This document shows positions 24,065-32,038 of a DNA stretch of 64,000 bases, piece by piece. The notes beneath the pieces were generated by a model. It saw only the letters and a list, made by a program, of their open reading frames with translations, was not told the origin of the DNA and made no database searches. The translations under genes and the position numbers were made by a program. Position 1 is the stretch's first letter. Each line of letters opens with the position of its first letter. Origin of the DNA: Pseudonocardia sp. MH-G8 (lineage in GTDB: Bacteria > Actinomycetota > Actinomycetes > Mycobacteriales > Pseudonocardiaceae); the NCBI RefSeq assembly GCF_002262885.1, contig NZ_NKYF01000020.1:62001-126000 (forward strand), given 5' to 3'.

Positions 24065-26116
24065 ATGGTGCCCGTCCTGCGCAGCTACGTGAACGACACC
24101 TGGCAGCGCCCCTCCGACGGGGGCAGGCCGCTCCACGACGCCGTCACCGGTGCCGAGGTCGCGCGCGTCTCGTCGGCGGGCATCGACGTCGCCGCTGCGC
24201 TGGAGCACGGCCGCCGCACCGGCGGGCCCGCCCTGCGCGAGCTGACGTTCCACCAGCGCGCGGGGCTACTCAAGGCGCTCGGCCAGCACCTGCGCGCGCA
24301 CCGCGAGCGGCTCTACGCGGTCTCCGCACGCACCGGGGCGACTCTGGGCGACTCGAAGTTCGACGTCGACGGGGGCATCGGCGTGCTGCTCGCCTACGCG
24401 AGCAAGGCCAAGCGCGAACTGCCCAACGACACCGTCCACGTCGAGGGCGCCGTCGAGCCGCTGGGGCGTGGCGGCACGTTCCTCGGCCAGCACGTCTGCA
24501 CGCCGTTGCACGGTGTCGCGGTGCAGGTCAACGCGTTCAACTTCCCGGTGTGGGGGCCCCTGGAGAAGCTCGCGCCCGCGTTCCTCGCCGGCGTGCCGAG
24601 CCTGGTGAAGCCGGCGAGCCCGACCGCGTTCCTCACCGCGGAGCTCATCGAGATCATCGTCGAGTCGCAGATCCTGCCGCCCGGTGCACTGGCGTTCGTC
24701 GCCGGCAGCCTCGGCGACGCGTTCGACCACCTCACCGGCCAGGACCTGGTGTCCTTCACCGGCTCGGCGTCCACGGCGCAGCTGCTGCGCACGCACCCGA
24801 CCCTGGTCCGCAACGCCGTGCGGTTCACCGCCGAGGCCGACTCGCTCAACCTCTCCGCACTCGGCCCGGACGCCGCACCGGGCTCGCCGGAGTTCGACCT
24901 GTTCGTCAAGGGTCTGGTCACCGAGATGACGGTGAAGGCCGGGCAGAAGTGCACCGCGATCCGTCGCGCGTTCGTGCCCCGCGCGCACGTCGACGCCGTC
25001 GTGGAGGCGGTCTCGGCACGGCTGGCGCGGACCACCATCGGCAACCCGGCGAGCGAGGGCGTCCGGATGGGCGCGCTGGCGAGCCTCGACCAGCGCGAGG
25101 AGGTGCGCCGCAGCGTCAAGGCGCTCGCCGACTCCGGGCGGGTCGTCTTCGGCGACCCCGAACGCGTCGAGGTGGTCGACGCCGACCCGGACCGCGGCGC
25201 GTTCGTCTCGCCGATCCTGCTGGTCGGCGACCCCGAGCGGGCCGAGCCGCACGAGGTGGAGGCGTTCGGGCCGGTGTCCACCGTCCTGCCCTACGACTCC
25301 ACCGCCCAGCTCATCGACTACGCCGCCCGCGGCCAGGGCAGCCTCGCCGGTTCGATCGTCACCGCCGACCCCGCGTTCGCCCGCGAGGTCGTGCTCGGCG
25401 TCGCGCCGTGGCACGGCCGGCTGCTGGTGCTCAACTCCCGCGACGCGCAGGAGTCCACCGGGCACGGCTCGCCGCTCCCCCAGCTCGTCCACGGCGGACC
25501 CGGGCGCGCCGGTGGCGGCGAGGAGATGGGCGGCATCCGCGGGGTGCTGCACCACATGCAACGCACCGCCGTGCAGGCCGACCCGGACACGCTCGCCGCG
25601 ATCACCGGGCGCTGGGTGCCCGGCGCCGAGCGGCGTGAGACCGACGTGCACCCGTTCCGCAAGCACCTGGAGGAGCTGCGCCCGGGCGACACCGTCGTCG
25701 CCGGTCCGCGCGTGGTGAGCCAGGAGGACGTGGAGCACTTCGCCGAGTTCACCGGCGACACCTTCTACGCCCACATGGACGCCGAGGCCGCCGCCGCGAA
25801 CCCGCTGTTCGGCGAGCGCGTCGCGCACGGCTACCTGGTGGTCTCGCTGGCCGCGGGCCTGTTCGTCGACCCCGACCCCGGCCCGGTGCTCGCGAACTTC
25901 GGCGTCGACGCCCTGCGGTTCCTCACGCCGGTGCGCTTCGGCGACGAGCTGACCGTGACGCTCACCTGCAAGCAGCTCACCCCCCGCGAGTCGGCCGACT
26001 ACGGCGAGGTGCGCTGGGACGCCGACGTCACGCGCCAGGACGGCGAGTCCGTCGCCCGCTACGACGTGCTCACGCTGGTGGCCAAGAAGGACGCGCAGGA
26101 GGACGCTGCTCGATGA
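24065..26116 (+). CDS. paaZ: Bifunctional oxepin-CoA hydrolase / semialdehyde dehydrogenase PaaZ
   Basis: A 683-residue fusion. Residues about 1-520 are an aldehyde dehydrogenase with general-base Glu257 (FTAEADSLN) and nucleophile Cys296 (KAGQKCTAIRR), matching the numbering of the E. coli enzyme. Residues about 545-683 are a MaoC-like R-specific hydratase (FAEFTGDTFYAHMD, GERVAHGYLVVSLAAGL). Together they open the oxepin ring and oxidise the resulting aldehyde to 3-oxo-5,6-dehydrosuberyl-CoA. Both domains look intact, so no toxic aldehyde build-up is expected. It is divergent from the paaG-paaR operon. Confidence 0.95.
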   Translation: MVPVLRSYVNDTWQRPSDGGRPLHDAVTGAEVARVSSAGIDVAAALEHGRRTGGPALRELTFHQRAGLLKALGQHLRAHRERLYAVSARTGATLGDSKFDVDGGIGVLLAYASKAKRELPNDTVHVEGAVEPLGRGGTFLGQHVCTPLHGVAVQVNAFNFPVWGPLEKLAPAFLAGVPSLVKPASPTAFLTAELIEIIVESQILPPGALAFVAGSLGDAFDHLTGQDLVSFTGSASTAQLLRTHPTLVRNAVRFTAEADSLNLSALGPDAAPGSPEFDLFVKGLVTEMTVKAGQKCTAIRRAFVPRAHVDAVVEAVSARLARTTIGNPASEGVRMGALASLDQREEVRRSVKALADSGRVVFGDPERVEVVDADPDRGAFVSPILLVGDPERAEPHEVEAFGPVSTVLPYDSTAQLIDYAARGQGSLAGSIVTADPAFAREVVLGVAPWHGRLLVLNSRDAQESTGHGSPLPQLVHGGPGRAGGGEEMGGIRGVLHHMQRTAVQADPDTLAAITGRWVPGAERRETDVHPFRKHLEELRPGDTVVAGPRVVSQEDVEHFAEFTGDTFYAHMDAEAAAANPLFGERVAHGYLVVSLAAGLFVDPDPGPVLANFGVDALRFLTPVRFGDELTVTLTCKQLTPRESADYGEVRWDADVTRQDGESVARYDVLTLVAKKDAQEDAAR

Positions 26117-26162
26117 GCGAGCTTGTCGCCGGTCGAACGATCCACGCACCCGGAGGACGGTT

Positions 26163-27518
26163 GTGACCACCTCGACGACGCCGTCGAACCCCGCGAGCAC
26201 CCGCCCGCAGCACCTCGGGGACGCCCCGCCCGCCGACATGCTCGACCCGGCCGAGCGGATGTCCGTGGACGAGCTGCGGGCCACCCAACTCGAGCGGCTG
26301 CGCGCGACGCTGCGCCACGCCTACGAGAACGTGCCGCACTACCGGCGCGCCTTCGACGCCGCCGGCGTGCACCCGGACGACTGCCGGGAACTGTCGGACA
26401 TCGCGCGGTTCCCGACCACGACCAAGGCCGACCTGCGCGAGAACTACCCGTTCGGCATGTTCGCCGTGCCGCAGGAGCAGGTCCGGCGCATCCACGCCTC
26501 GTCCGGCACCACCGGCAAGCCGACGGTCGTCGGCTACACCGCGCAGGACATCGACAACTGGGCGGCGCTGATCGCCCGCTCGATCCGCGCCGCGGGCGGG
26601 CGGCCGGGCCACAAGGTGCACAACGCCTACGGGTACGGGCTGTTCACCGGCGGTCTGGGCGCGCACTACGGCATCGAGAAGCTCGGAGCCACGGCGATCC
26701 CGGTGTCCGGCGGCATGACCCCCCGGCAGGTCCAGCTGATCCAGGACTTCCGGCCGGAGGTCATCATGCTGACCCCGAGCTACATGCTCACCCTGCTCGA
26801 CGAGTTCGAGCGCCAGGGCATCGACCCGCGCTCGACCTCACTGCAGGTCGGGATCTTCGGCGCGGAGCCGTGGACCGAGCAGATGCGCGCCGAGATCGAG
26901 GACCGCACGGGCATCCACGCCGTGGACATCTACGGCCTCTCCGAGGTGATGGGCCCCGGTGTCTCGCAGGAGTGCGTGGAGACCAAGGACGGCCTGCACA
27001 TCTGGGAGGACCACTTCCTCCCCGAGGTCATCGACCCGATCGACGGCACAGCGCTGCCCGACGGCGAGGAGGGCGAGCTCGTCTTCACCTCGCTCACCAA
27101 GCAGGCGTTGCCGATCATCCGCTACCGCACCCGCGACCTCACCCGCCTGCTGCCCGGCACGGCGCGGCTGGGGATGCGGCGGATGCAGAAGATCACCGGC
27201 CGCAGCGACGACATGATCATCGTGCGCGGGGTGAACCTGTTCCCCACCCAGATCGAGGAGATCGTGCTGCGCACCCCCGGCTGCGCGCCGCACTTCCAGC
27301 TGGAGCTCACCACGCAGGGCCGGATGGACGCCCTCACCGTCCGGGTGGAGGCCCGGCCCGACGCGGCGGCCGAGCGCCGCGTGAGCGCGGCCGCCGAACT
27401 GGTGCAGGCCGTGAAGGACACCGTCGGCGTCACGGTGACGTGCGAGATCGTCGACCCCGACACCCTCGAACGCTCGGTGGGCAAGCTGCAGCGGCTGCGG
27501 GACCGCCGCACGACCTGA
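26163..27518 (+). CDS. paaK: Phenylacetate-CoA ligase PaaK
   Basis: A 451-residue adenylate-forming ligase that activates phenylacetate to phenylacetyl-CoA, the entry step. The P-loop-like motif is HASSGTTGKPTVVGYT (about 111-126), the aromatic-site region YGYGLFTGGLGAHYGIEKLG follows, then the hinge RTRDLTRLLPG and C-terminal lid GRSDDMIIVRGVNLFPTQIEE. GTG 26163 has GGAGGACGG upstream. It begins 46 nt after paaZ on the same strand. paaH, paaJ, paaF and paaI are not in the window. Confidence 0.95.
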   Translation: MTTSTTPSNPASTRPQHLGDAPPADMLDPAERMSVDELRATQLERLRATLRHAYENVPHYRRAFDAAGVHPDDCRELSDIARFPTTTKADLRENYPFGMFAVPQEQVRRIHASSGTTGKPTVVGYTAQDIDNWAALIARSIRAAGGRPGHKVHNAYGYGLFTGGLGAHYGIEKLGATAIPVSGGMTPRQVQLIQDFRPEVIMLTPSYMLTLLDEFERQGIDPRSTSLQVGIFGAEPWTEQMRAEIEDRTGIHAVDIYGLSEVMGPGVSQECVETKDGLHIWEDHFLPEVIDPIDGTALPDGEEGELVFTSLTKQALPIIRYRTRDLTRLLPGTARLGMRRMQKITGRSDDMIIVRGVNLFPTQIEEIVLRTPGCAPHFQLELTTQGRMDALTVRVEARPDAAAERRVSAAAELVQAVKDTVGVTVTCEIVDPDTLERSVGKLQRLRDRRTT

Positions 27519-27559
27519 GCCCGGCCCGGCATCGACCGGCGACACACCCGCGCCCAAAC

Positions 27560-27618
27560 CCCGACTCGCGGGCAGTAGGCCCCGACTCGCGGGCAGTAGG
27601 CCCCGACTCGCGGGCAGT
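27560..27618. repeat. Tandem 21-bp repeat (three copies)
   Basis: The 17-mer CCCGACTCGCGGGCAGT occurs at 27560-27576, 27581-27597 and 27602-27618 (period 21). A fourth shortened copy, CCCGACTCGCGGG, begins at 27624 and is used in the downstream hairpin. The units lie in the 201-nt non-coding gap after paaK. Too short and without unique spacers, so not a CRISPR array. Confidence 0.85.
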
Positions 27619-27623
27619 GTGAG

Positions 27624-27665
27624 CCCGACTCGCGGGTGGGGACCTCCCCAACCCCGCGAGTCGGG
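27624..27665. terminator. Hairpin between converging paaK and enolase-family genes
   Basis: CCCGACTCGCGGG (27624-27636) pairs perfectly with CCCGCGAGTCGGG (27653-27665), a 13-bp stem with a 16-nt loop. Central position between two gene ends supports a bidirectional terminator; the left arm is also the last unit of the tandem repeat. Confidence 0.6.
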
Positions 27666-27719
27666 GCGTGGGTGCGCGCGTGTCGCTGCGATCCGGCCCG
27701 GACAAAGCGACGATCAGGT

Positions 27720-28835
27720 TCAGGGACGAGGCAGGGGGAGCCCGAAGCCGGGCCGGTCGGGAACCGTGAGGTGCCCGTCGACGAACACGTACCCGGAGGC
27801 GTCCACGCCATCGGTGCGCCCCGGGACCCCCTCGACGATCGGCATCCCGCCCAGGCCGGCAGCCATGTGCGCGGCGTAGAGGGTCTTCAGGGGCCGACCC
27901 CAGGCGTGCGGCGACGCCTCGACGCCCGCGTCCGCGAGCCGGGGCACGAGCCGTCGCCACCGGGTGATCCCGAACGAGACCACGTCCATCAGCAGCACGT
28001 CGATGTCGTGCCGTTCGGCGACCGGGAGCAGGGCCTCGACGTCCGGCGCGGTCTCCCCCTCGGCGATGCGCGTCGCGGGGCTGACGACGTCCCGGTGCCG
28101 CCGCAGGGCCGCGAGATCGCCGGGATCGTCCGGGAAGGGCTCCTCCACCCAGTACAGGCCCACGTCCGCCACCGCATCGAGGTAGCGGCAGAACCCGTCG
28201 AGGTCGTAGCCGTCGTTGGCGTCCACGAGGATCTTGGCGTCCGGCCACGCCTCGCGCACGCGGCGGGTGATCTCGACGTCGCGGGCGTCACCCGCGGCCC
28301 GATCCATCCAGCGGTGGCCCCGCCCGATCTTCAGCTTGAAGCCCGTGTAGCCGGCGGCCGCGTCGGACCGGCAGTTCTCCAGCACGACCTGCGGTCCGCG
28401 CGGCGCGTCGTCGGGATCGAGGTCGTCGGGATCGAGGTCGTCGGGATCGAGGTCGTCGAGGTAGATCGCACCGTCGTAGACCTCCACCGAGCGGTCGCCG
28501 CGGCCGCCGAGCAGCGCGTGCACGGGCAGGTCCTGTACCACGCCGAGCAGGTCGTGCAGGGCGATGTCGAGCCAGAGGTGGCGCTCGTGCCGGGTGCCGC
28601 CGGCGGGATCGACCAGGTCCGACAGCGGATGCCCGACGACGTCGGCGACATCCCCACCGGGGCCCTCGACGAGGCCCCAACCCGTGTGCCGGGTATCGGT
28701 GCTGATCACCGCGACGCGCGACTCGCCGCCGGTCCCGTGACTGCCCAGGCGGGCGTTGCGGCCCACCCGGCGCGGGTAGTACGTGGGCAGCGCGACGACG
28801 TCGACGCGGGTGACCGTGGGGTCGGCCAGGGTCAC
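27720..28835 (-). CDS. Enolase-superfamily (mandelate racemase / muconate lactonizing-like) enzyme
   Basis: A 371-residue TIM-barrel enzyme. The catalytic KxK motif is FKLKIGRG, metal ligands appear in ILVDANDGYD, YWVEEPFPDD and RIAEGET, and the late ASPHAWGRP supplies the His of the mandelate-racemase subgroup. Likely a sugar-acid dehydratase or racemase; substrate unknown. Between N-terminal cap and barrel it carries a low-complexity insertion, (DLDPD)3, encoded by three exact 15-bp repeats at 28408-28452. GTG 28835 overlaps the methyltransferase stop by 4 nt. Confidence 0.85.
   Translation of the reverse strand: MTLADPTVTRVDVVALPTYYPRRVGRNARLGSHGTGGESRVAVISTDTRHTGWGLVEGPGGDVADVVGHPLSDLVDPAGGTRHERHLWLDIALHDLLGVVQDLPVHALLGGRGDRSVEVYDGAIYLDDLDPDDLDPDDLDPDDAPRGPQVVLENCRSDAAAGYTGFKLKIGRGHRWMDRAAGDARDVEITRRVREAWPDAKILVDANDGYDLDGFCRYLDAVADVGLYWVEEPFPDDPGDLAALRRHRDVVSPATRIAEGETAPDVEALLPVAERHDIDVLLMDVVSFGITRWRRLVPRLADAGVEASPHAWGRPLKTLYAAHMAAGLGGMPIVEGVPGRTDGVDASGYVFVDGHLTVPDRPGFGLPLPRP
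28408..28452. repeat. In-frame 15-bp minisatellite inside the enolase-family gene
   Basis: Three perfect head-to-tail copies of TCGTCGGGATCGAGG (28408-28422, 28423-28437, 28438-28452), followed by a partial fourth unit. Each copy adds five residues (DLDPD in the minus-strand reading), so copy-number change would preserve the reading frame. Confidence 0.9.
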
Positions 28836-29680
28836 GACGCCTCCGTCCGGGGCCCGGACGGGCCGGCGCCGGCCACCCGGCAGAGGACCTCGCCGTGCGG
28901 GATCGCGAACCAGCCGTCGGGATCGGTGCTCCACCGCCGCCAGGCCGAGGAGATGTCGGCCAGCTCCGCGCGGCTCGCGTGCCCGCCCTCGACGGCCTGC
29001 TCGGCGATGCGGGAGTCGAGGATCCGGTCGGCCCACATCCCGCCCCACCACGCGCGCTCGTCGGGCGTGGAGTGGCACCAGATCGACGCGCTCGGGGTGA
29101 CGTCGGTGGCGCCGGCGGCGTGCGCCCAGGCCAGCAGCCGGCGTCCGGCGTCGGGCTCGGTGCCGTTGCCCCGGGCCACCGCGCGGTAGATCTGCAACCA
29201 CCGGTCCAGGCGCGGGTCGGCGGGCCACCACATGCATCCGGCGTAGTCGGTGTCGCGCACCGCCACGAACCCGCCGGGCCGGGTCACCCGGAGGAACTCG
29301 CTCAGGGCGGCGACGGGGTCGGTCAGGTGCAGCAGCACCTGGTGGGCGTGCACGACGTCGAAGGCGTCGTCCTCGGCGTCGATCTCGTACGCGCTGCCCC
29401 GCGCGAACCGGACGTTGCCGACGCCCTCCTCCCCGGCGGCACGACGCGCCCGGTCGAGCACCGCCTCGGCGAGGTCGATCCCCTCGACCTGCCCGGGAGC
29501 CACCCGGGAGGCGAGGTCGAGGGTGATCGTGCCGGGACCGCAGCCGACGTCGAGCACCCGCTGCCCCCGGCGCAGGTGCGGGGCGAGGTGGGCCGCCGAG
29601 TTGTCCACGGTCCGCCAGGTCTGTGACCGCACGACACTCTCCGCATGCCCCTGCCCGTAGCTCTGCTCGTCGACGACCAC
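28832..29680 (-). CDS. Class I SAM-dependent methyltransferase
   Basis: A 282-residue methyltransferase: motif I VLDVGCGPGTIT (about 50-61), motif II-like acidic residue in VEGIDLAEAV, post-I GSAYEIDAEDDAFDVVHAHQVLLHL, then RVTRPGGFVAV. Pattern fits the UbiE/small-molecule group. GTG 29680 is chosen since it starts at a typical VVVDEQSYGQGHAESVV segment; an in-frame ATG at 29731 gives 17 more residues and cannot be excluded. It overlaps the enolase-family gene by 4 nt. Substrate unknown. Confidence 0.82.
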   Translation of the reverse strand: MVVDEQSYGQGHAESVVRSQTWRTVDNSAAHLAPHLRRGQRVLDVGCGPGTITLDLASRVAPGQVEGIDLAEAVLDRARRAAGEEGVGNVRFARGSAYEIDAEDDAFDVVHAHQVLLHLTDPVAALSEFLRVTRPGGFVAVRDTDYAGCMWWPADPRLDRWLQIYRAVARGNGTEPDAGRRLLAWAHAAGATDVTPSASIWCHSTPDERAWWGGMWADRILDSRIAEQAVEGGHASRAELADISSAWRRWSTDPDGWFAIPHGEVLCRVAGAGPSGPRTEAS

Positions 29681-29758
29681 ACCCGCGACGCTAGGAGCGC
29701 GTCCCAACAGCTGCAACAGCGGTCCCAGCATCTGCTACGTCGATGAGGCGCGGGCGCC

Positions 29759-30454
29759 TCACAGGCTCAGCAGGAGGTCGCGGACCGCGACGGGCTGGGA
29801 CAGGAACGGGTGGTGTCCCGCGTCGAGCTCGACGACGCGGCCGGCGCGGCGGGCGAACTCCCGCTGCAACCGGGCAGGAGTGCCGGCGTCCCGGGCGCAC
29901 ACGAGGTACGTGGAGGGCACGTCGTGCCAGGCGGCCGCCCAGACCGGTTGCCCGGTCACCTGCACGTTCTGCCGGGCGAGGTGATCGGCCGCCTCTGCCT
30001 GCACGTCGGCGTCGCAGTCCTGCAGGAACGTCTCCACCAGGAGCTCGGGGCGAACCCCGAACGTCCCGGCGGCCGGGTCGACGTCGAGGAACGGCGCCGG
30101 GGACCCGTCGCCGAAGTCCGACAGGCTCTGCCCGACCTCGGGCAGGTAGCTCGAGATCAGCAGGAGGTGGCGCACCGACTCGACGCCCGCGGCCGCCTCC
30201 GCCGCCACGATCCCGCCGTAGCTGTGAGCGACCACGATCGTCGGCTCGTCACCGTCCTGCAGCACTTGCCGCACCGCACCGACGTCCTCGGCCAGCCCGG
30301 GCCCGCCGGCTCCGCCCGGCACGCCGGCCTCGCCGCAGCTCGGGAGCGCCGGGGCCACGCTCGACACCCCGTGCTCCTCCAGGAGCCCGCTCATCCGGTG
30401 CCACCACCACGACCCGTCCTGCACGCACGCCCCGTGCACGAACACGACCCTCAT
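29759..30454 (-). CDS. Alpha/beta hydrolase
   Basis: A 231-residue alpha/beta hydrolase of the EstA/salicylate-esterase-like group. Oxyanion segment FVHGACVQDGSWWW (about 5-18), nucleophile elbow VAHSYGG, and catalytic His in DAGHHPFLSQP near the C terminus. No lid domain larger than about 60 residues. It is divergent from a TetR gene with a palindrome between them, so it is the probable target of that regulator. A 78-nt gap separates it from the methyltransferase on the same strand. Confidence 0.85.
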   Translation of the reverse strand: MRVVFVHGACVQDGSWWWHRMSGLLEEHGVSSVAPALPSCGEAGVPGGAGGPGLAEDVGAVRQVLQDGDEPTIVVAHSYGGIVAAEAAAGVESVRHLLLISSYLPEVGQSLSDFGDGSPAPFLDVDPAAGTFGVRPELLVETFLQDCDADVQAEAADHLARQNVQVTGQPVWAAAWHDVPSTYLVCARDAGTPARLQREFARRAGRVVELDAGHHPFLSQPVAVRDLLLSL

Positions 30455-30483
30455 CCGGACCTCCAACTCCGCCTTTCGACCCA

Positions 30484-30497
30484 CAGTAGACGTACTG
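30484..30497. promoter_or_regulatory. Operator in the hydrolase/TetR divergent region
   Basis: CAGTA-GACG-TACTG, a perfect 5-bp inverted repeat. On the plus strand it sits between a possible -35 (TTTCGA, 30474-30479) and a good -10 (GATAAT, 30497-30502) spaced 17 nt, so binding would block the tetR promoter. It also lies 29 nt upstream of the hydrolase ATG. Confidence 0.55.
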
Positions 30498-30521
30498 ATA
30501 ATTACATGAAAAAATGCACCG

Positions 30522-31082
30522 GTGGGACGGCGACCGCAACCGGAGATCAAGGAGCGGCTGCTCGACGCCTGCACCGACCACGCGCTCGAGCACGGCCTGC
30601 CCGACAGGCTCGAACCGCTCGCCCGCGCCGCCGGCACCTCGACCCGCATGCTGATCTACCACTTCGGCACCCGCGACGCCCTGCTGCGCGCCGTCCTGAC
30701 GCACGCGCGGCAACGCCAGCTCTCCGCCTTCGGCGACCTGCTGCGCGTGCGGCCCGACCAGCCCTACACCGCCACACTGGCGACCGCCTGGACCGTCATG
30801 ACCGGCCCCGAAGGGCAGCCCTACCTGCGGATGTTCGGGCAGTTGCGGGAGAGCGCGGCACAGCAGCTGTGGCCCGACTTCCGCCGAGTGGCCACGACCG
30901 ACTGGCTCGGGCCGCTCGAAGAAGGCCTGCGCAGCATCGGGCGACCGGAGCTCGCGACCCTCCTCCTCGCGGTCATCCGCGGTCTCCTCATGGACCTCGA
31001 CGCCACCGGCGACCACGCCCGCACGGACAGGGCGTTCACCGACTTCCTCAGCACCCTCGATCAGCAGTCCGGCCGCTGCTGA
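30522..31082 (+). CDS. TetR-family regulator
   Basis: A 186-residue TetR protein with the HTH at about 10-55 (RLLDACTDHALEHGLPDRLEPLARAAGTSTRMLIYHFGTRDALL) and a helical effector domain. The HTH carries an unusual RMLIYHF where most TetR proteins have ATLYYHF. Likely represses itself and the divergent hydrolase. The GTG at 30522 lacks a clear ribosome site; 20 nt separate it from the -10 element. Confidence 0.85.
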   Translation: MGRRPQPEIKERLLDACTDHALEHGLPDRLEPLARAAGTSTRMLIYHFGTRDALLRAVLTHARQRQLSAFGDLLRVRPDQPYTATLATAWTVMTGPEGQPYLRMFGQLRESAAQQLWPDFRRVATTDWLGPLEEGLRSIGRPELATLLLAVIRGLLMDLDATGDHARTDRAFTDFLSTLDQQSGRC

Positions 31083-31108
31083 CGCCCGTGACGCGGCGCG
31101 GCGTCAGC
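31078..31108. terminator. Bidirectional terminator hairpin embracing two stop codons
   Basis: GCTGACGCC (31078-31086) and GGCGTCAGC (31100-31108) form a perfect 9-bp stem with a 13-nt loop. The left arm contains the TGA of the TetR gene and the right arm the complementary TGA of the converging IclR gene. Confidence 0.62.
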
Positions 31109-31868
31109 GAGTGGCGATCTCCGCCGAGATGGCCTCCGCGTGCTCGATGACCATCGGAGCGCACCGCTCGCGCAGCTCGTCGACCGAGAGCCGGGCCGCG
31201 TTCACCGAGATGTTCAGGGCCGCGATCACACCGTCCCGATCCCGGATGGGCGCGGCGACGGAGCGGACACCCACCTCGCGCTCGCCGTCGATCAGCGCGT
31301 AGCCGTCGCGCCGGACGTCGTGCAGGACCTCCCGCAGCCGGGCCGGATCCGTGATCGTGTGCGGGGTGAGCGGACGCAGGTCGACCGACTCCAGGTAGGC
31401 GTCGAGCTCGTCCTCGGGGAGCGCCGCCAGCAGGGCCCGTCCCAGCGACGTCGGGTAGGCCGGCAGCCGGGAACCGATGTTCAACGTGATCGCCACGCTG
31501 CGCGGGCTCGGCACCCGTGCCAGGTAGACGATCTCGGCACCGTCCAGGGTGGCCAGCGACGACGATTCCTGCAGCTCGCCCGACAGGCTGCGCATGTGCG
31601 GCTCGGCGGCTTCCCACCAGGGCGCCGAGGAGAGGTAGCCGTAGCCCAGGCGCAGCACCTTCGAGGTGAGCCGAAAACGGCGGTCACGCACCTCGGCGAA
31701 GCCGAGACGGGCGAAGGTGAGCAGCACCCGGCGGACGGTCGCCCGGGTCTGCCCGGTCAGCTCCGCGACGCGGCTGACGCTGAGCTCGGGGTTCTCCGCC
31801 GAGAACACCAGCATCACCTGCAGCGCCTTGTCCACCGAGTCGATGAAGTCCGGGTCTTGTCGGGACAC
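31104..31868 (-). CDS. IclR-family regulator (PcaR/PobR-like)
   Basis: A 254-residue IclR protein. Winged HTH about 12-65 (VDKALQVMLVFSAENPELSVSRVAELTGQTRATVRRVLLTFARLGF) and C-terminal effector domain about 80-250 with the family segment SLGRALLAALPEDELDAYL and GVRSVAAPIRDRDGVIAALNISV. The ATVRRVLLT helix and overall pattern resemble beta-ketoadipate regulators PcaR/PobR, suggesting an aromatic or dicarboxylic-acid signal. GTG 31868. It is divergent from the DctA-type carrier and its catabolic genes, with tandem direct repeats between. Confidence 0.88.
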   Translation of the reverse strand: MSRQDPDFIDSVDKALQVMLVFSAENPELSVSRVAELTGQTRATVRRVLLTFARLGFAEVRDRRFRLTSKVLRLGYGYLSSAPWWEAAEPHMRSLSGELQESSSLATLDGAEIVYLARVPSPRSVAITLNIGSRLPAYPTSLGRALLAALPEDELDAYLESVDLRPLTPHTITDPARLREVLHDVRRDGYALIDGEREVGVRSVAAPIRDRDGVIAALNISVNAARLSVDELRERCAPMVIEHAEAISAEIATR

Positions 31869-31959
31869 CCGCGCAGTCTCCCACCGGTCCCGGCCGGTGC
31901 CCGATCACCTCCGCACCGCGCGGGAGGCCTTGACATCGGCGCACAACGGCGGAACCGTG

Positions 31960-31995
31960 TGTACGTCCATCGCACAGTTGTACGTCAGTCGCACA
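31960..31995. promoter_or_regulatory. Tandem direct repeats, probable IclR operator
   Basis: TGTACGTCCATCGCACA (31960-31976) and TGTACGTCAGTCGCACA (31979-31995) are 17-bp direct repeats differing at two central positions, period 19 nt. They end 43 nt before the carrier ATG. PcaR/PobR-type regulators bind tandem or direct-repeat sites, which fits. Confidence 0.65.
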
Positions 31996-32038
31996 AGTGC
32001 CGCTCCCCGAGGCCGTCCTGGAGACAGCGAGGTTTCCG

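Noticed and set aside
18605-27518. Complete phenylacetate degradation pathway
   Set aside because: paaH, paaJ, paaF and paaI were looked for and not found in the window; the lower pathway must be elsewhere.
27560-27665. CRISPR-like array
   Set aside because: The repeat period is only 21 bp, the inter-repeat segments are 4 nt and identical, and no cas gene is present.
28408-28452. Frameshift or assembly error in the enolase-family gene
   Set aside because: The repeat is a multiple of three, the frame remains open on both sides and catalytic motifs follow normally.
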